Assembly: GCA_947384055.1 (NCBI GenBank)
Contig: CANDFO010000066.1
Coordinates: forward strand, 1-13,907
From: an uncultured Flavonifractor sp.
GTDB lineage: Bacteria > Bacillota > Clostridia > Oscillospirales > Oscillospiraceae
Direction: 5' to 3'
DNA length: 13,907 nt
In this document: in pieces, positions 1 to 7,660 of the stretch
Layout: every line of letters begins with the position of its first letter
How positions within the stretch are numbered: position 1 is the stretch's first letter
Notes under the pieces: generated by a model
Told to the model about the DNA's origin: nothing
Database searches by the model: none
The model's input: only the letters and a program-made list of their open reading frames with translations
Program-made: the position numbers and the translations under genes

Positions 1-30
1 ACGGACAGAATGGGGCGAAAGAGTCGGTCC

Positions 31-62
31 GGGCGGGAGGAATTTCGATTTCCCTCCCGCCC
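31..62. repeat. Intergenic hairpin 1 upstream of murE
   Basis: A perfect 10-bp inverted repeat, GGGCGGGAGG at 31-40 and CCTCCCGCCC at 53-62, encloses a 12-nt loop. There is no T-run on either side, so it is not a typical intrinsic terminator. It may be the distal part of a gene end lying left of the window, or one of the intergenic palindromes common in this region. Confidence 0.6.
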
Positions 63-89
63 CGACACCCCACCCTCACCAAACGACCA

Positions 90-115
90 GGGAAGGGGGC
101 TGCGGCCCCCTTCCC
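90..115. repeat. Intergenic hairpin 2 upstream of murE
   Basis: A perfect 11-bp stem, GGGAAGGGGGC at 90-100 and GCCCCCTTCCC at 105-115, closes a TGCG tetraloop. It resembles the core of a terminator but lacks a downstream U-tract. A third dyad lies at 155-163 / 178-186 (CGCTTCGCC / GGCGAAGCG). The rest of 1-275 shows no convincing gene. The likely murE promoter lies in the AT-rich stretch 205-258, but no -35/-10 pair with normal spacing could be fixed. Confidence 0.6.
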
Positions 116-275
116 ATGGACCCATCCCCGGGCTGTCCCCACTCAGCCTGCCGGCGCTTCGCCCTTACTCCGTAACAGGCGAAGCGGCACTGTGCCGATA
201 TATTGTGTATTTGCTTGAGGATAACGCGCGTAATTTGCAACGATTTTTATCTTATAGAATGGTGGTGAACCTGCT

Positions 276-1796
276 ATGCTGGACCGGCCCCGCCTGCCTC
301 TGGGCGATTATTACCAATTGCTGCTCCGCCATGGGCTCCTTCGGGATTCCGCACCTCTGGCCGCTGACCTGACCCGTCCCGTATCCCTGGTCTCCTGCGA
401 CTCCAAGCTGGTCATACCCGGCACGCTGTTCCTCTGCAAAGGGGCGAAGTTCAAAGAGGAGTATCTGCGCGCGGCCATGGACCTGGGGGCTTTTGCCTAC
501 GTCAGCGAGACGTTTTACTCCGCAGTCCCCCTGCCCTGCATCCGGGTAAAAGACATCCGCCGGACCATGGGCCTGATGGCAGACCTGTCCTACGGCCACC
601 CCTCCGGGCGGCTGCGGATTACCGGAATCACGGGGACCAAGGGAAAGACCACCACCGCCTACTATGTCAAGTCGATTCTGGACGCTTTTCTTGCGGCGGA
701 GCGTAGACGGCCCAGCGCCCTGCTGTCCACCATTGTCACTGATGACGGCGTGGAGCGCCGCCCCGCCAAGCTCACCACGCCGGAGCCGCTGGACCTGCAA
801 AAGCATCTCTTCCACGCCGTAGGCGCGGAACGGGAATTTCTCACCATGGAGGTATCCAGCCAGGCGCTGAAGTACGGCCGGGTAATCGGCGTGGATTTGG
901 CCTGCGCGGTATTTTTGAACATCGGAGAGGACCATATTTCTCCCGTGGAGCACCCGGACCTGGAGGACTACCTCAACTCCAAGCTGCTGATTTTCCGCCA
1001 GGCCCGGGCCGGGTGTGTCAATCTGGACAGCGAACAGGCGGCCCGGGTGCGGCAGGCGGCCTGGGCGTGCTCCCAGGTAACGACCTTCTCCCGGCGGGAT
1101 CCCTCCGCCGACGTGTACGCCTGGGACGTGCGCAAGGAGGGGGAGCGCATTACCTTTCAGGTGCGCACGCCCCGCTATGAGCGCCGGCTGGCCATCTCCA
1201 CCCCCGGACTCTTTAACGTAGAAAACGCCCTGGCCGCCGCCGCGGTGGCTGAGGTCTACGGAATTCCCGAGGAATATGTGGCCCAGGGGCTCCTTACCGC
1301 CTTTGTTCCCGGACGTATGGAGCACTACGCCAGTCGGGACGGGCAGGTCTCCGTCATTGTGGACTACTCTCACAACGGCATGAGCCTGGAAAACGCTCTG
1401 CGCTCGGTGCGGGAAGAGTACCCCGGCCGGGAGCTGACGGTGCTGTTCGGCTGCACCGGGGGGAAAGGCATCGACCGCCGGGAGGGAATGGGCAACGCCG
1501 CCGGAGCCCTGGCAGACCGGATTATCCTCACGGAGGACGACCCCGGTCCCGAGGCGGTGGAGGATATCTGCCGGGACATCGCAGTGTTCGTCACCGCCCA
1601 CGACAAAACGTACTCTGTCATCCCCAGCCGGGAGCTGGCGGTGGAAGAGGCCATTCTCAACGCCTGCCGGCCCGCGGTGGTGCTCCTGGCGGGCAAGGGA
1701 TGCGAGACTCAGCAGAAGCGCGCCAACGGCCCTGAGCCCTGCACCCCCGACGGAGAGCTGGCCCGGCGGGTGCTGGCCCGGTATGACGGGACATGA
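276..1796 (+). CDS. murE: MurE-type UDP-MurNAc-tripeptide synthetase (lysine-type MurE-like)
   Basis: Cytoplasmic ATP-dependent Mur ligase of 506 residues, the usual MurE length, which adds the third residue to UDP-MurNAc-L-Ala-D-Glu. Seen: an N-terminal substrate domain (about 1-110), the P-loop GTKGKTT at 120-126, TTPE at 167-170, MEVSSQ at 191-196, a candidate carbamylated lysine at K236 (YLNSKLLIF), VPGRME at 344-349, DYSHN at 363-367, TEDDPG at 419-424 and AGKG at 472-475. The DAP-adding signature DNPR is absent. DDPG aligns with the DDPN-type motif of lysine-adding MurE, and the CKGAKF stretch and overall wording also recall streptococcal MurE. Start chosen at 276, about 8 nt after a GGTGGTG site. 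The stop overlaps the next start as ATGA, so it is probably co-translated with queG. The substrate (Lys, Orn or DAP) is inferred, not shown; it may be a paralogue. Confidence 0.9.
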   Translation: MLDRPRLPLGDYYQLLLRHGLLRDSAPLAADLTRPVSLVSCDSKLVIPGTLFLCKGAKFKEEYLRAAMDLGAFAYVSETFYSAVPLPCIRVKDIRRTMGLMADLSYGHPSGRLRITGITGTKGKTTTAYYVKSILDAFLAAERRRPSALLSTIVTDDGVERRPAKLTTPEPLDLQKHLFHAVGAEREFLTMEVSSQALKYGRVIGVDLACAVFLNIGEDHISPVEHPDLEDYLNSKLLIFRQARAGCVNLDSEQAARVRQAAWACSQVTTFSRRDPSADVYAWDVRKEGERITFQVRTPRYERRLAISTPGLFNVENALAAAAVAEVYGIPEEYVAQGLLTAFVPGRMEHYASRDGQVSVIVDYSHNGMSLENALRSVREEYPGRELTVLFGCTGGKGIDRREGMGNAAGALADRIILTEDDPGPEAVEDICRDIAVFVTAHDKTYSVIPSRELAVEEAILNACRPAVVLLAGKGCETQQKRANGPEPCTPDGELARRVLARYDGT

Positions 1797-2638
1797 CCGG
1801 TTTGGCCTCCGCGTTCCAGCAGGCGGGCGCCGCCGCCTGGGGCGGCGTCCCCTACCGGTGCCTGCTGCCCGCCATGGACCCGGAGAGCCAGAGGCGGGCG
1901 GAAGCCCTCTGCCCCGGCGCGGAGATGGTGCTGACTGCGGCTTTTCCCTACTGGGCTGGAGACCGACCCGGAAACCTGTCGCTCTATGCCCGTGGGGAGG
2001 ACTATCACCGGTCTGTGCTCCGCAGGCTGGAGCCTGTTTGTAATTATTTGCGCTGGAAATACCCTGAGGAATTATTCTTGGCCGGAGCGGACAGCTCTCC
2101 CCTGCCGGAGCGGGAGGCCGCCCGGCTGTCGGGGATAGGCATCGCCGGACGGCACGGGCTGATCATTTTGCCGCCCTATGGGTCCTGGATATTTTTGGGG
2201 ACTATTCTTACCACGGCCAGGCTTTCCCTGCCGGAGCGGGGGCCCGCCCCGGCATGCCGGAACTGCGGCCGCTGTGCCGCCGCCTGTCCCGGCGGAGCCT
2301 TGACTGAATCGGGGGCGCTGGCGGGTCTGTGTCTATCCCATCTGACGCAGAAGAAGGGGGAGCTGTCCCCCGAGGAGGCCGCGCTGGTTGCCGCGCACCC
2401 CTATGTGTGGGGGTGCGACCTGTGCCAGCGGGCCTGTCCTTATAATGCCGGATGCGCCCTGACCTCTCTGCCGGAATTCCGGGAGGGACTGGTGGACCAG
2501 CTGGATGCCGCAGACCTGGACGGGCTTACGAACCGGAGTTTCCGGGCCCGTTTTGGGGAGCGGGCCTTCGCCTGGCGGGGGCCCGGCGTTCTGCGGCGGA
2601 ATCTGGAGCTGCAAAAGAAGGAGAATGTGTTTTCCTGA
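1793..2638 (+). CDS. queG: Epoxyqueuosine reductase QueG (compact form)
   Basis: Cobalamin-dependent [4Fe-4S] enzyme that reduces epoxyqueuosine to queuosine at the wobble base of GUN tRNAs. The 281-residue product carries the family's marks in order: GEDYH at 68-72, the probable catalytic Asp100 in DSSPLPEREAARLSGIG, GSWIFLG at 130-136, a ferredoxin-like C155-x2-C158-x2-C161-x3-C165-P, C180 in the LCLSHLT segment, and C208-x2-C211-x3-C215-P. The eight cysteines fit two 4Fe-4S clusters. It is shorter than many QueG proteins (about 300-380) and lacks the C-terminal HEAT-like extension some carry. It starts inside the murE stop (ATGA), so it is translationally coupled. No other queuosine gene lies in the window. 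A QueG-like paralogue on another substrate cannot be excluded. Confidence 0.88.
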   Translation: MTGLASAFQQAGAAAWGGVPYRCLLPAMDPESQRRAEALCPGAEMVLTAAFPYWAGDRPGNLSLYARGEDYHRSVLRRLEPVCNYLRWKYPEELFLAGADSSPLPEREAARLSGIGIAGRHGLIILPPYGSWIFLGTILTTARLSLPERGPAPACRNCGRCAAACPGGALTESGALAGLCLSHLTQKKGELSPEEAALVAAHPYVWGCDLCQRACPYNAGCALTSLPEFREGLVDQLDAADLDGLTNRSFRARFGERAFAWRGPGVLRRNLELQKKENVFS

Positions 2639-2717
2639 AGAAAGACCTTGTCTGGCGCGCCGGCTTCCCGCAGCTTCCAGAACAGCGGCGCTGCCTTTCT
2701 GTCTGCGGATGTGCATA

Positions 2718-2804
2718 AAACCGCCTTCTCTGCCCAAGCTAGGACGGAACAGAGGGACGCCGGCTTTTGGGCCGGCATGTCCCCGTTTGGGAGAAAGGCG
2801 GTTT
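2718..2804 (+). promoter_or_regulatory. Structured 5' leader that can sequester the CBS gene RBS
   Basis: AAACCGCC (2718-2725) pairs with GGCGGTTT (2797-2804), continues as TTCT (2726-2729) with AGAA (2792-2795), then CCCAA (2733-2737) with TTGGG (2787-2791): about 17 bp with small bulges. An inner hairpin, GGGAC+GCCGGC (2754-2764) with GCCGGC-at-GTCCC (2771-2783), sits inside. The 3' strand of the outer stem contains the GAGAAAGG ribosome binding site for the ATG at 2808. Seen directly: the complementarity. Inferred: a cis-regulatory RNA (riboswitch, protein-binding leader or thermosensor). I could not match it to a named riboswitch class. Confidence 0.6.
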
Positions 2805-2807
2805 GTT

Positions 2808-3236
2808 ATGCAAGTGCGCGATTTGATGAACTCCAGCGTGGTATCCATCACACCCGGCGAGTCGGCGGCCCTGGCCGCCCGCCTGCTGTCCCGGCATGAC
2901 CTGGGTTCTCTTCCCGTCTGCGGGGAGGACGGTGCCCTGCGGGGAATTGTCACAGACCGGGACATTGTTCTGCGCTGTGTGGCGGCGGAGGAGGACCCGG
3001 CCCAGACCCCCGTCAAGGATATTATGAGCCGCAGCTGTGCGGTGGTAGCCCCCGGCGACGACGCCCGGGAAGCTGCCCGCCTGATGGCGGCCCGGCAGGT
3101 GCGGCGCCTGCCTGTGCTGGAGGAGGGCCGGGTGGTCGGCATGGTGTCCCTGGGGGACCTGGCAGGAAGCCGCAGCTGTGACATGGAGGCCAGCAAAGCC
3201 CTGTGTGAGATCTCCGAAAATATCAGGCGGACCTGA
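2808..3236 (+). CDS. Tandem CBS-domain protein
   Basis: A 142-residue soluble protein that is essentially two CBS domains and nothing else: CBS1 about 1-58 (RDLMNSSVVSI ... LPVCGEDGALRGIVTDRDIV) and CBS2 about 68-120 (VKDIMSRSCAVV ... LPVLEEGRVVGMVSLGDLA). Such pairs form a Bateman module that binds adenosyl nucleotides and acts as an energy or ligand sensor, often for a partner protein. No partner domain or signal peptide is visible. Start chosen at 2808 because the first CBS motif begins directly there and a GAGAAAGG site lies upstream; an in-frame upstream extension to about 2505 runs through the end of queG and is not credible. It is 169 nt downstream of queG and behind its own structured leader, so it is probably regulated separately. 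Ligand unknown. Confidence 0.9.
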   Translation: MQVRDLMNSSVVSITPGESAALAARLLSRHDLGSLPVCGEDGALRGIVTDRDIVLRCVAAEEDPAQTPVKDIMSRSCAVVAPGDDAREAARLMAARQVRRLPVLEEGRVVGMVSLGDLAGSRSCDMEASKALCEISENIRRT

Positions 3237-3251
3237 TCAGGCCTTGTTTGA

Positions 3252-3274
3252 AACCTGTGAATACAGGTTCTTAA
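3252..3274. repeat. Dispersed repeat R1, copy 1
   Basis: AACCTGT-gaat-ACAGGTT (3252-3269) forms a perfect 7-bp hairpin, and TGTGAATACAGGTTCTTAA (3256-3274) matches copies at 5195-5217 (inverted), 5246-5267 and 6553-6574. It lies 15 nt after the CBS gene stop. A short dispersed intergenic repeat of unknown role; a weak terminator function is possible but there is no T-run. Confidence 0.75.
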
Positions 3275-3288
3275 AACGGCCAGACAGC

Positions 3289-3318
3289 GGGCCGTATCCC
3301 CTTTTTCGACAGTCTGCC
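3289..3318. repeat. Dispersed repeat R2, short copy
   Basis: GGGCCGTATCCCCTTTTTCG followed by ACAGTCTGCC matches, in inverted orientation, the longer unit at 7688-7734. Compared with that unit, about 20 nt that make up one hairpin arm are missing here, as if the hairpin had been deleted. The TTTTTCGACAGTCTG tail also closes the repeat copies at 7838-7884 and 12358-12404. Confidence 0.65.
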
Positions 3319-3373
3319 AAGCTGAAAGCTTGTATTTACCTTTGAAATGCAATTTCCAGCCTCAGCAGTGTCT

Positions 3374-3410
3374 GAGCGCCGCGGAATCCGGATTCGGTTC
3401 CGCGGCGCTC
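3374..3410. repeat. Strong intergenic palindrome
   Basis: A perfect 13-bp stem, GAGCGCCGCGGAA (3374-3386) and TTCCGCGGCGCTC (3398-3410), with an extra CCG/CGG pairing inside the loop. No U-tract follows on either strand. It lies midway between the CBS gene and the MtnK-like gene. It could act as a transcript-end stabiliser or a protein-binding site; the role is not known. Confidence 0.6.
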
Positions 3411-3496
3411 GGCTGAATCGGATATTCTGCGGGGCCAGGGCGAAAAAAAGCCCCCCGGAAACAAAAGATTCACTGTCCATTTCCGCGGCGGCGTAG

Positions 3497-3502
3497 TATA
3501 CT
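3497..3502 (+). promoter_or_regulatory. Possible -10 box for the MtnK-like gene
   Basis: TATACT at 3497-3502 is a good -10 hexamer about 80 nt before the start codon, but the sequence 17 nt upstream (TGTCCA) is a poor -35. Weak call. Confidence 0.35.
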
Positions 3503-3582
3503 GTATTCTGTTATGGTGGGCGGTCTGTGCCGGCACAGGCAGGGTGCCGCACCCCCGGGATCTCAGAGCGGCGGTGAGCGGA

Positions 3583-4824
3583 ATGGTTGTATTGGATAAA
3601 AGCAATATTATCCCCTATCTGCGGGAGCACTATCCCGCCTTTGATACCCGCGGAACAGTGTCTGTATCCGCCATCGGAGACGACGACGAGGATTCCCGCG
3701 GGCTGATCAACTATGTCTTTCGGGCCAAAAATGAAACGGGTTCGCTGATCATCAAGCAGGCCCGCAGCAATATGCGTCTGGACGACGACGTGGCCTCTAC
3801 AGACGCCAGCTATTGTCCGCCCCAGGACCGCAACTACTCCGAGTATCTTTCTCTGAAGCTCCGCCGCGCCATTACTCCGGACTGCGTACCGGAGGTATAC
3901 TATGCCGACCGGGTCAACCACGTCTTTTTGATGGAGGATGTGAACTATCTCCGGCCCAGCCGCAGCCAGCTCTCCCAAGGCGTTATGATCGACGGCCTGG
4001 CAGAGCGCTGCGCCCGGTTTTTGGCCGACAACCACTTTTACACCACGGAATTCTACCTGGAGACTGAGGAATTTCGGGAGCTGGACCGCTGCTTTGTCAA
4101 CACGGGAATGCGGCGGATTATGGAAAACTGGCTCTTTCTGCGGGACACCCCCACCCACCAGTGTCCGCCGCTGACCCGGCATTTTCTTCCCTATATTTTT
4201 GCCGACGACGTGGTGGTCCAGTCCCACCTGCTGCGGCACAAGTACATGAATTCCACCCAGGCGTTTATTCACTCTGACGTACATACCTCCAATGTCTTTT
4301 CCGACGATACCCAGATTAAAGTGATTGACATGGAGTACACCTTTGCCGGACCCTGCGCCTATGACTTGGGCTATTTTACCGCCAGTCTGGTGTCACAGTA
4401 CTGCTCGGCGGTATTCCGGCCCTTCCCCTCCGAAGGGGAACGCAAGGCCTTCAAGCAATATGTGCTCGCCGCCGTTTATACGCTGATCGACGCGTATCAG
4501 AAGCGGTTCTCCGCCCACTGGAGCGACGAGGCCAAGGAGGTCTACCGGAGCTGCCCAGGCTTCCGGGACGCCTTTCTGGAGGCGCTGGTTCCGGACACGG
4601 TGGGTTTTGCGGCCATGCCGATGTTTACGCTGTGTGTCAGCTCCTTTGGATTTACGCAGGAGTTTGAATGTATTCCCGACGAGACCCAAAAGCTCCATGC
4701 CCTTCAGTTCTACTGCACCTTGGGCCGCCGCTTCCTGATGAATCGGGAGCTGATCCGCACGCCCAAGGCTGTCATCGCCGCTATTCTGGAAGGGGAAAGG
4801 GACTATCGCGGCAGCATAAAATAA
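3583..4824 (+). CDS. mtnK: 5-methylthioribose kinase-like phosphotransferase
   Basis: A 413-residue cytoplasmic kinase of the APH/choline-kinase fold, close to MtnK in length and layout; MtnK phosphorylates 5-methylthioribose in methionine salvage. Seen: a phosphate-binding-loop region with SLIIKQ (nucleotide-binding Lys58/59 region), VPEVYYAD and FLMEDV at 103-119, the Brenner-type catalytic loop FIHSDVHTSNVF at 229-239 with Asp232 and Asn237, and the metal-binding VIDMEYTFAGP at 247-257 followed by YDLG. The usual HGDLHTG wording is changed to HSDVHTS, and the glycine loop has a few extra acidic residues (GDDDEDSRG), so substrate drift is possible. Start chosen at 3583 after GGTGAGCGG; an in-frame GTG at 3574 is an alternative. 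No mtnA or other salvage gene is adjacent. Confidence 0.75.
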   Translation: MVVLDKSNIIPYLREHYPAFDTRGTVSVSAIGDDDEDSRGLINYVFRAKNETGSLIIKQARSNMRLDDDVASTDASYCPPQDRNYSEYLSLKLRRAITPDCVPEVYYADRVNHVFLMEDVNYLRPSRSQLSQGVMIDGLAERCARFLADNHFYTTEFYLETEEFRELDRCFVNTGMRRIMENWLFLRDTPTHQCPPLTRHFLPYIFADDVVVQSHLLRHKYMNSTQAFIHSDVHTSNVFSDDTQIKVIDMEYTFAGPCAYDLGYFTASLVSQYCSAVFRPFPSEGERKAFKQYVLAAVYTLIDAYQKRFSAHWSDEAKEVYRSCPGFRDAFLEALVPDTVGFAAMPMFTLCVSSFGFTQEFECIPDETQKLHALQFYCTLGRRFLMNRELIRTPKAVIAAILEGERDYRGSIK

Positions 4825-4837
4825 CGACCGCGCAATC

Positions 4838-4869
4838 GGCTGCCAAGGGGAAAGCACCCCTTGGCGGCC
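4838..4869 (+). terminator. Hairpin after the MtnK-like gene
   Basis: GGCTGCCAAGGGG (4838-4850) pairs with CCCCTTGGCGGCC (4857-4869) around a 6-nt loop: 13 pairs including one T-G wobble. It starts 13 nt after the stop codon, as expected for a transcript end, but lacks a U-tract, so it may stabilise the 3' end rather than terminate by itself. Confidence 0.55.
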
Positions 4870-5001
4870 GTTCGCCTGCGGCGACTATAACGCCACAGAA
4901 ACCGTCGAGAAGATAAAAGAAATCTCGGGCCGGCCGGAGCAGGGCATACAGGATTTATTTAGGCGTGCTGTTGTCCCTCTACCAGCTCCCTGGATTTGCC
5001 T

Positions 5002-5232
5002 ATGAAGCCGGAAATCAAGAAGCTGCGTATCCTCAATCTCCCGTATCTGCTCTTTGTCTGGCTCTTTGATACCTTGATTGGGGCGGATCATTATATCCCG
5101 ACTGTTATTTTCTTCGGAAGCAAGTTCCGGGCGCCGGTCAGGAATATCAAAAACAAAAGGGGCTGCCGCATCCAAACGGCAACCCCGAGCAATATTAAGA
5201 ACCTGTATTCACAACCGTTAAACGCCGTCTGA
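5002..5232 (+). pseudogene. Decayed N-terminus of a VirD4/TraG-like coupling protein
   Basis: From ATG 5002 the frame reads MKPEIKKLRILNLPYLLF and then VWLF. This opening resembles the first membrane segment of VirD4/TraG-type coupling proteins of Firmicutes integrative conjugative elements, from memory rather than a search. Resemblance stops after about 25-30 residues, and the frame then runs through a terminator hairpin and repeat DNA to a stop at 5232. The ATG overlaps as ATGA the stop of a preceding open frame (reading NATETVEKIKEISGRPEQ before it ends), an operon-like junction. I read this as a broken conjugative-element remnant. A chance membrane-like ORF is the alternative. Confidence 0.35.
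5148..5186 (-). terminator. Intrinsic terminator of ychF
   Basis: On the minus strand GGGGTTGCCG and CGGCAGCCCC pair (one internal mismatch) around an 8-nt loop, followed by TTTTGTTTTTG (complement of 5148-5158). It lies about 105 nt beyond the ychF stop with repeat R1 in between, in the correct orientation for ychF. Confidence 0.75.
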
Positions 5233-5267
5233 GCGGTCCTTTTCCCGGTTATGAATACAGGTTCTAA
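5195..5267. repeat. Dispersed repeat R1, inverted pair
   Basis: AAGAACCTGTATTCACAACC inside 5195-5217 and GGTTATGAATACAGGTTCTA inside 5246-5267 are near-perfect inverted copies of about 20 nt separated by a 28-nt spacer. They would form a long hairpin in DNA or RNA. The spacer shows no ORF or obvious motif. It looks like a minimal palindromic element or the two ends of a collapsed insertion. Confidence 0.8.
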
Positions 5268-5291
5268 GGATTCAGCGGTGGAAGCTAAGCC

Positions 5292-6383
<1,092 letters not shown>

Positions 6384-6404
6384 AACGTGTACCTATCCAA
6401 AAAT

Positions 6405-6419
6405 CCTTGAATTTCAAGG
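6405..6419. repeat. Dyad in the ychF 5' leader
   Basis: CCTTGAA-T-TTCAAGG is a perfect 7-bp dyad 22-36 nt upstream of the ychF start, embedded between A- and T-runs. It could be an operator or a small RNA hairpin next to the ribosome binding site. No partner regulator can be named. Confidence 0.4.
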
Positions 6420-6552
6420 GCTTTTGCCTTTCTATCAATTTTCTTATGCCTTTTGCCGAAGGATTCATCGAGGGGAATACTTCCAAATTAAAAATTCGGA
6501 AATAACACCTTTGATTTAAGCTGTTTTACTCACTGCTGCAAACGGTGTTCAA

Positions 6553-6574
6553 CGGTTGTGAATGCAGGTTCTAA
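6553..6574. repeat. Dispersed repeat R1, copy 4
   Basis: GGTTGTGAATGCAGGTTCTA within 6553-6574 matches the R1 copies at 3252-3274 and 5195-5267 with one substitution in the core. It lies in the long ychF leader. Confidence 0.75.
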
Positions 6575-6695
6575 ATTCGGAAGCAATATCAGTCGTAATG
6601 CAAGTCCCCGCATTCCTTGGACAGTCTCTTCTTAGCGTTTCCCCATATATACGGACTCCTTTCCCCTGTCCAAAAAGGATCCAAGACAATTATGA

Positions 6696-6724
6696 AGTAT
6701 AGCACAACGGCGCTATTTTTTCAA
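6696..6724 (-). promoter_or_regulatory. Sigma-A-type promoter for ychF
   Basis: Minus strand: -35 TTGAAA (complement of 6719-6724), 17-nt spacer, -10 TATACT (complement of 6696-6701). The transcript would start near 6689, giving a leader of about 305 nt before ychF. The leader holds an AAGGAG site followed by a four-codon ORF (MGKR) at about 6646-6634 and the R1 repeat, but no credible gene. Confidence 0.75.
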
Positions 6725-6816
6725 TCCTGACCAATCATTATCCGCAGTTATATGGACTGCAGCGGTCTCCGGAATACATGGCGGAACTGGGGAGGAGGGA
6801 CGGGAGCGTGCCTGTA

Positions 6817-7135
6817 TTACGGCTCCATACCAGCGCTGCCAAAGACCGGATTCCGCTTTGCCATCATTCCCATAAGATTTTCACCTTGAATCCCTACCGG
6901 TGTTGTGATATTATGATGTAGCAAATAAGCGCCTGTTCCGCGCGTTCCGAGGAACGGCTTGGCGGCCTGAGCGTTCCCAGCGTATGAGAGCCCGCTTAGC
7001 ATCCCCCACGGCCGTCTTACCGGTGGATTTTTTGTCACTCTACGTCGTTCAGCTTTGAAATGCACAAATTGTTCCTTCGTCTTTTCGCCTTGATTGACGA
7101 AAAATTGCCGCGCCAGTCCGATTACGTTGAGATGC
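6817..7135 (-). other. Possible gene remnant or repeat-associated ORF
   Basis: The minus strand is open and reads TKEQFVHFKAERRRVTKN, then SGLSYAGNAQAAKPFLG, then TGAYLLHHNITTPVGIQ, a composition that looks more protein-like than a random shadow. There is no good start or ribosome binding site, and the frame simply continues from antisense rrf2. I do not recognise a domain. It may be a degenerate gene or a repeated intergenic sequence common in related genomes. The rest of 6725-7165 shows a CGTTCC-ga-GGAACG hairpin near 6940 and a weak hairpin followed by ATTTTTTG near 7036; no other gene is visible. Confidence 0.25.
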
Positions 7136-7165
7136 GAAACAGGCTTAAAAAAAGCGAGGATGATA

Positions 7166-7615
7166 ATGAAAATTTCTACCAAAGGGCGGTATGCCCTTCG
7201 TTTGATGCTGGATTTGGCGCTTAACAGCGGAGGAACTGCCATTTCTCTGCGGGACATAGCCCAGCGGCAGGGAATTTCCGATAAATATTTGGAGCAGATT
7301 GTCACCCGTCTTACCCGTGCGGGACTGGTACGCTCCGTCCGCGGAGCCGGAGGCGGATATCTGCTGACCCGCCCTCCGGAAGCATATACGGCGGGCGAAA
7401 TACTCCGGGTGGTGGAGGGCAGCCTGGCCCCTGTCAGCTGTGCGGAGGAGGGCGGCGGATGCCAGCGGGCGGCCCAGTGCGTTACGCTGGAGCTCTGGCG
7501 GGATATTCAGTCGGCGGTGTCCGGCGTGGTAGACCACCGCACCCTGGCCGACCTGGTCCGCCGCTACCGGGAGAAATGTCCTGCCGGAGAGGGAGCCGTC
7601 TGTGAGAAAATGTAA
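7166..7615 (+). CDS. Rrf2/IscR-family transcriptional regulator
   Basis: A 149-residue DNA-binding protein of the Rrf2 family, which senses Fe-S status, nitric oxide, redox or cysteine metabolism. Seen: the typical opening MKISTKGRYALRLMLDLA, a winged helix-turn-helix (about 26-70) with ISLRDIAQRQGISDKYLEQI and the wing VRGAGGGYLL, a dimerisation helix, and a cysteine cluster C92-x6-C99-x5-C105 matching the IscR-type 2Fe-2S ligand region. Start chosen at 7166 because of the GCGAGGA site 5 nt upstream and the family N-terminus; an in-frame ATG at 7160 would add two residues. The gene stands alone, with no iscS/iscU neighbours, and is separated from asnA by 317 nt of repeats. Its targets are not evident. 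Confidence 0.92.
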   Translation: MKISTKGRYALRLMLDLALNSGGTAISLRDIAQRQGISDKYLEQIVTRLTRAGLVRSVRGAGGGYLLTRPPEAYTAGEILRVVEGSLAPVSCAEEGGGCQRAAQCVTLELWRDIQSAVSGVVDHRTLADLVRRYREKCPAGEGAVCEKM

Positions 7616-7660
7616 CGATTCCGGAGCGCGGCAGACCAGTCTGCCGGAACAGCTGTACTT

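Noticed and set aside
252..1601. 449-codon open frame antisense to murE
   Set aside because: Shadow of a GC-rich gene: no ribosome binding site, no recognisable domain, and murE is unambiguous on the other strand.
2333..3352. 339-codon minus-strand frame across queG and the CBS gene
   Set aside because: Arg/Ser-rich shadow spanning two real genes and their leader.
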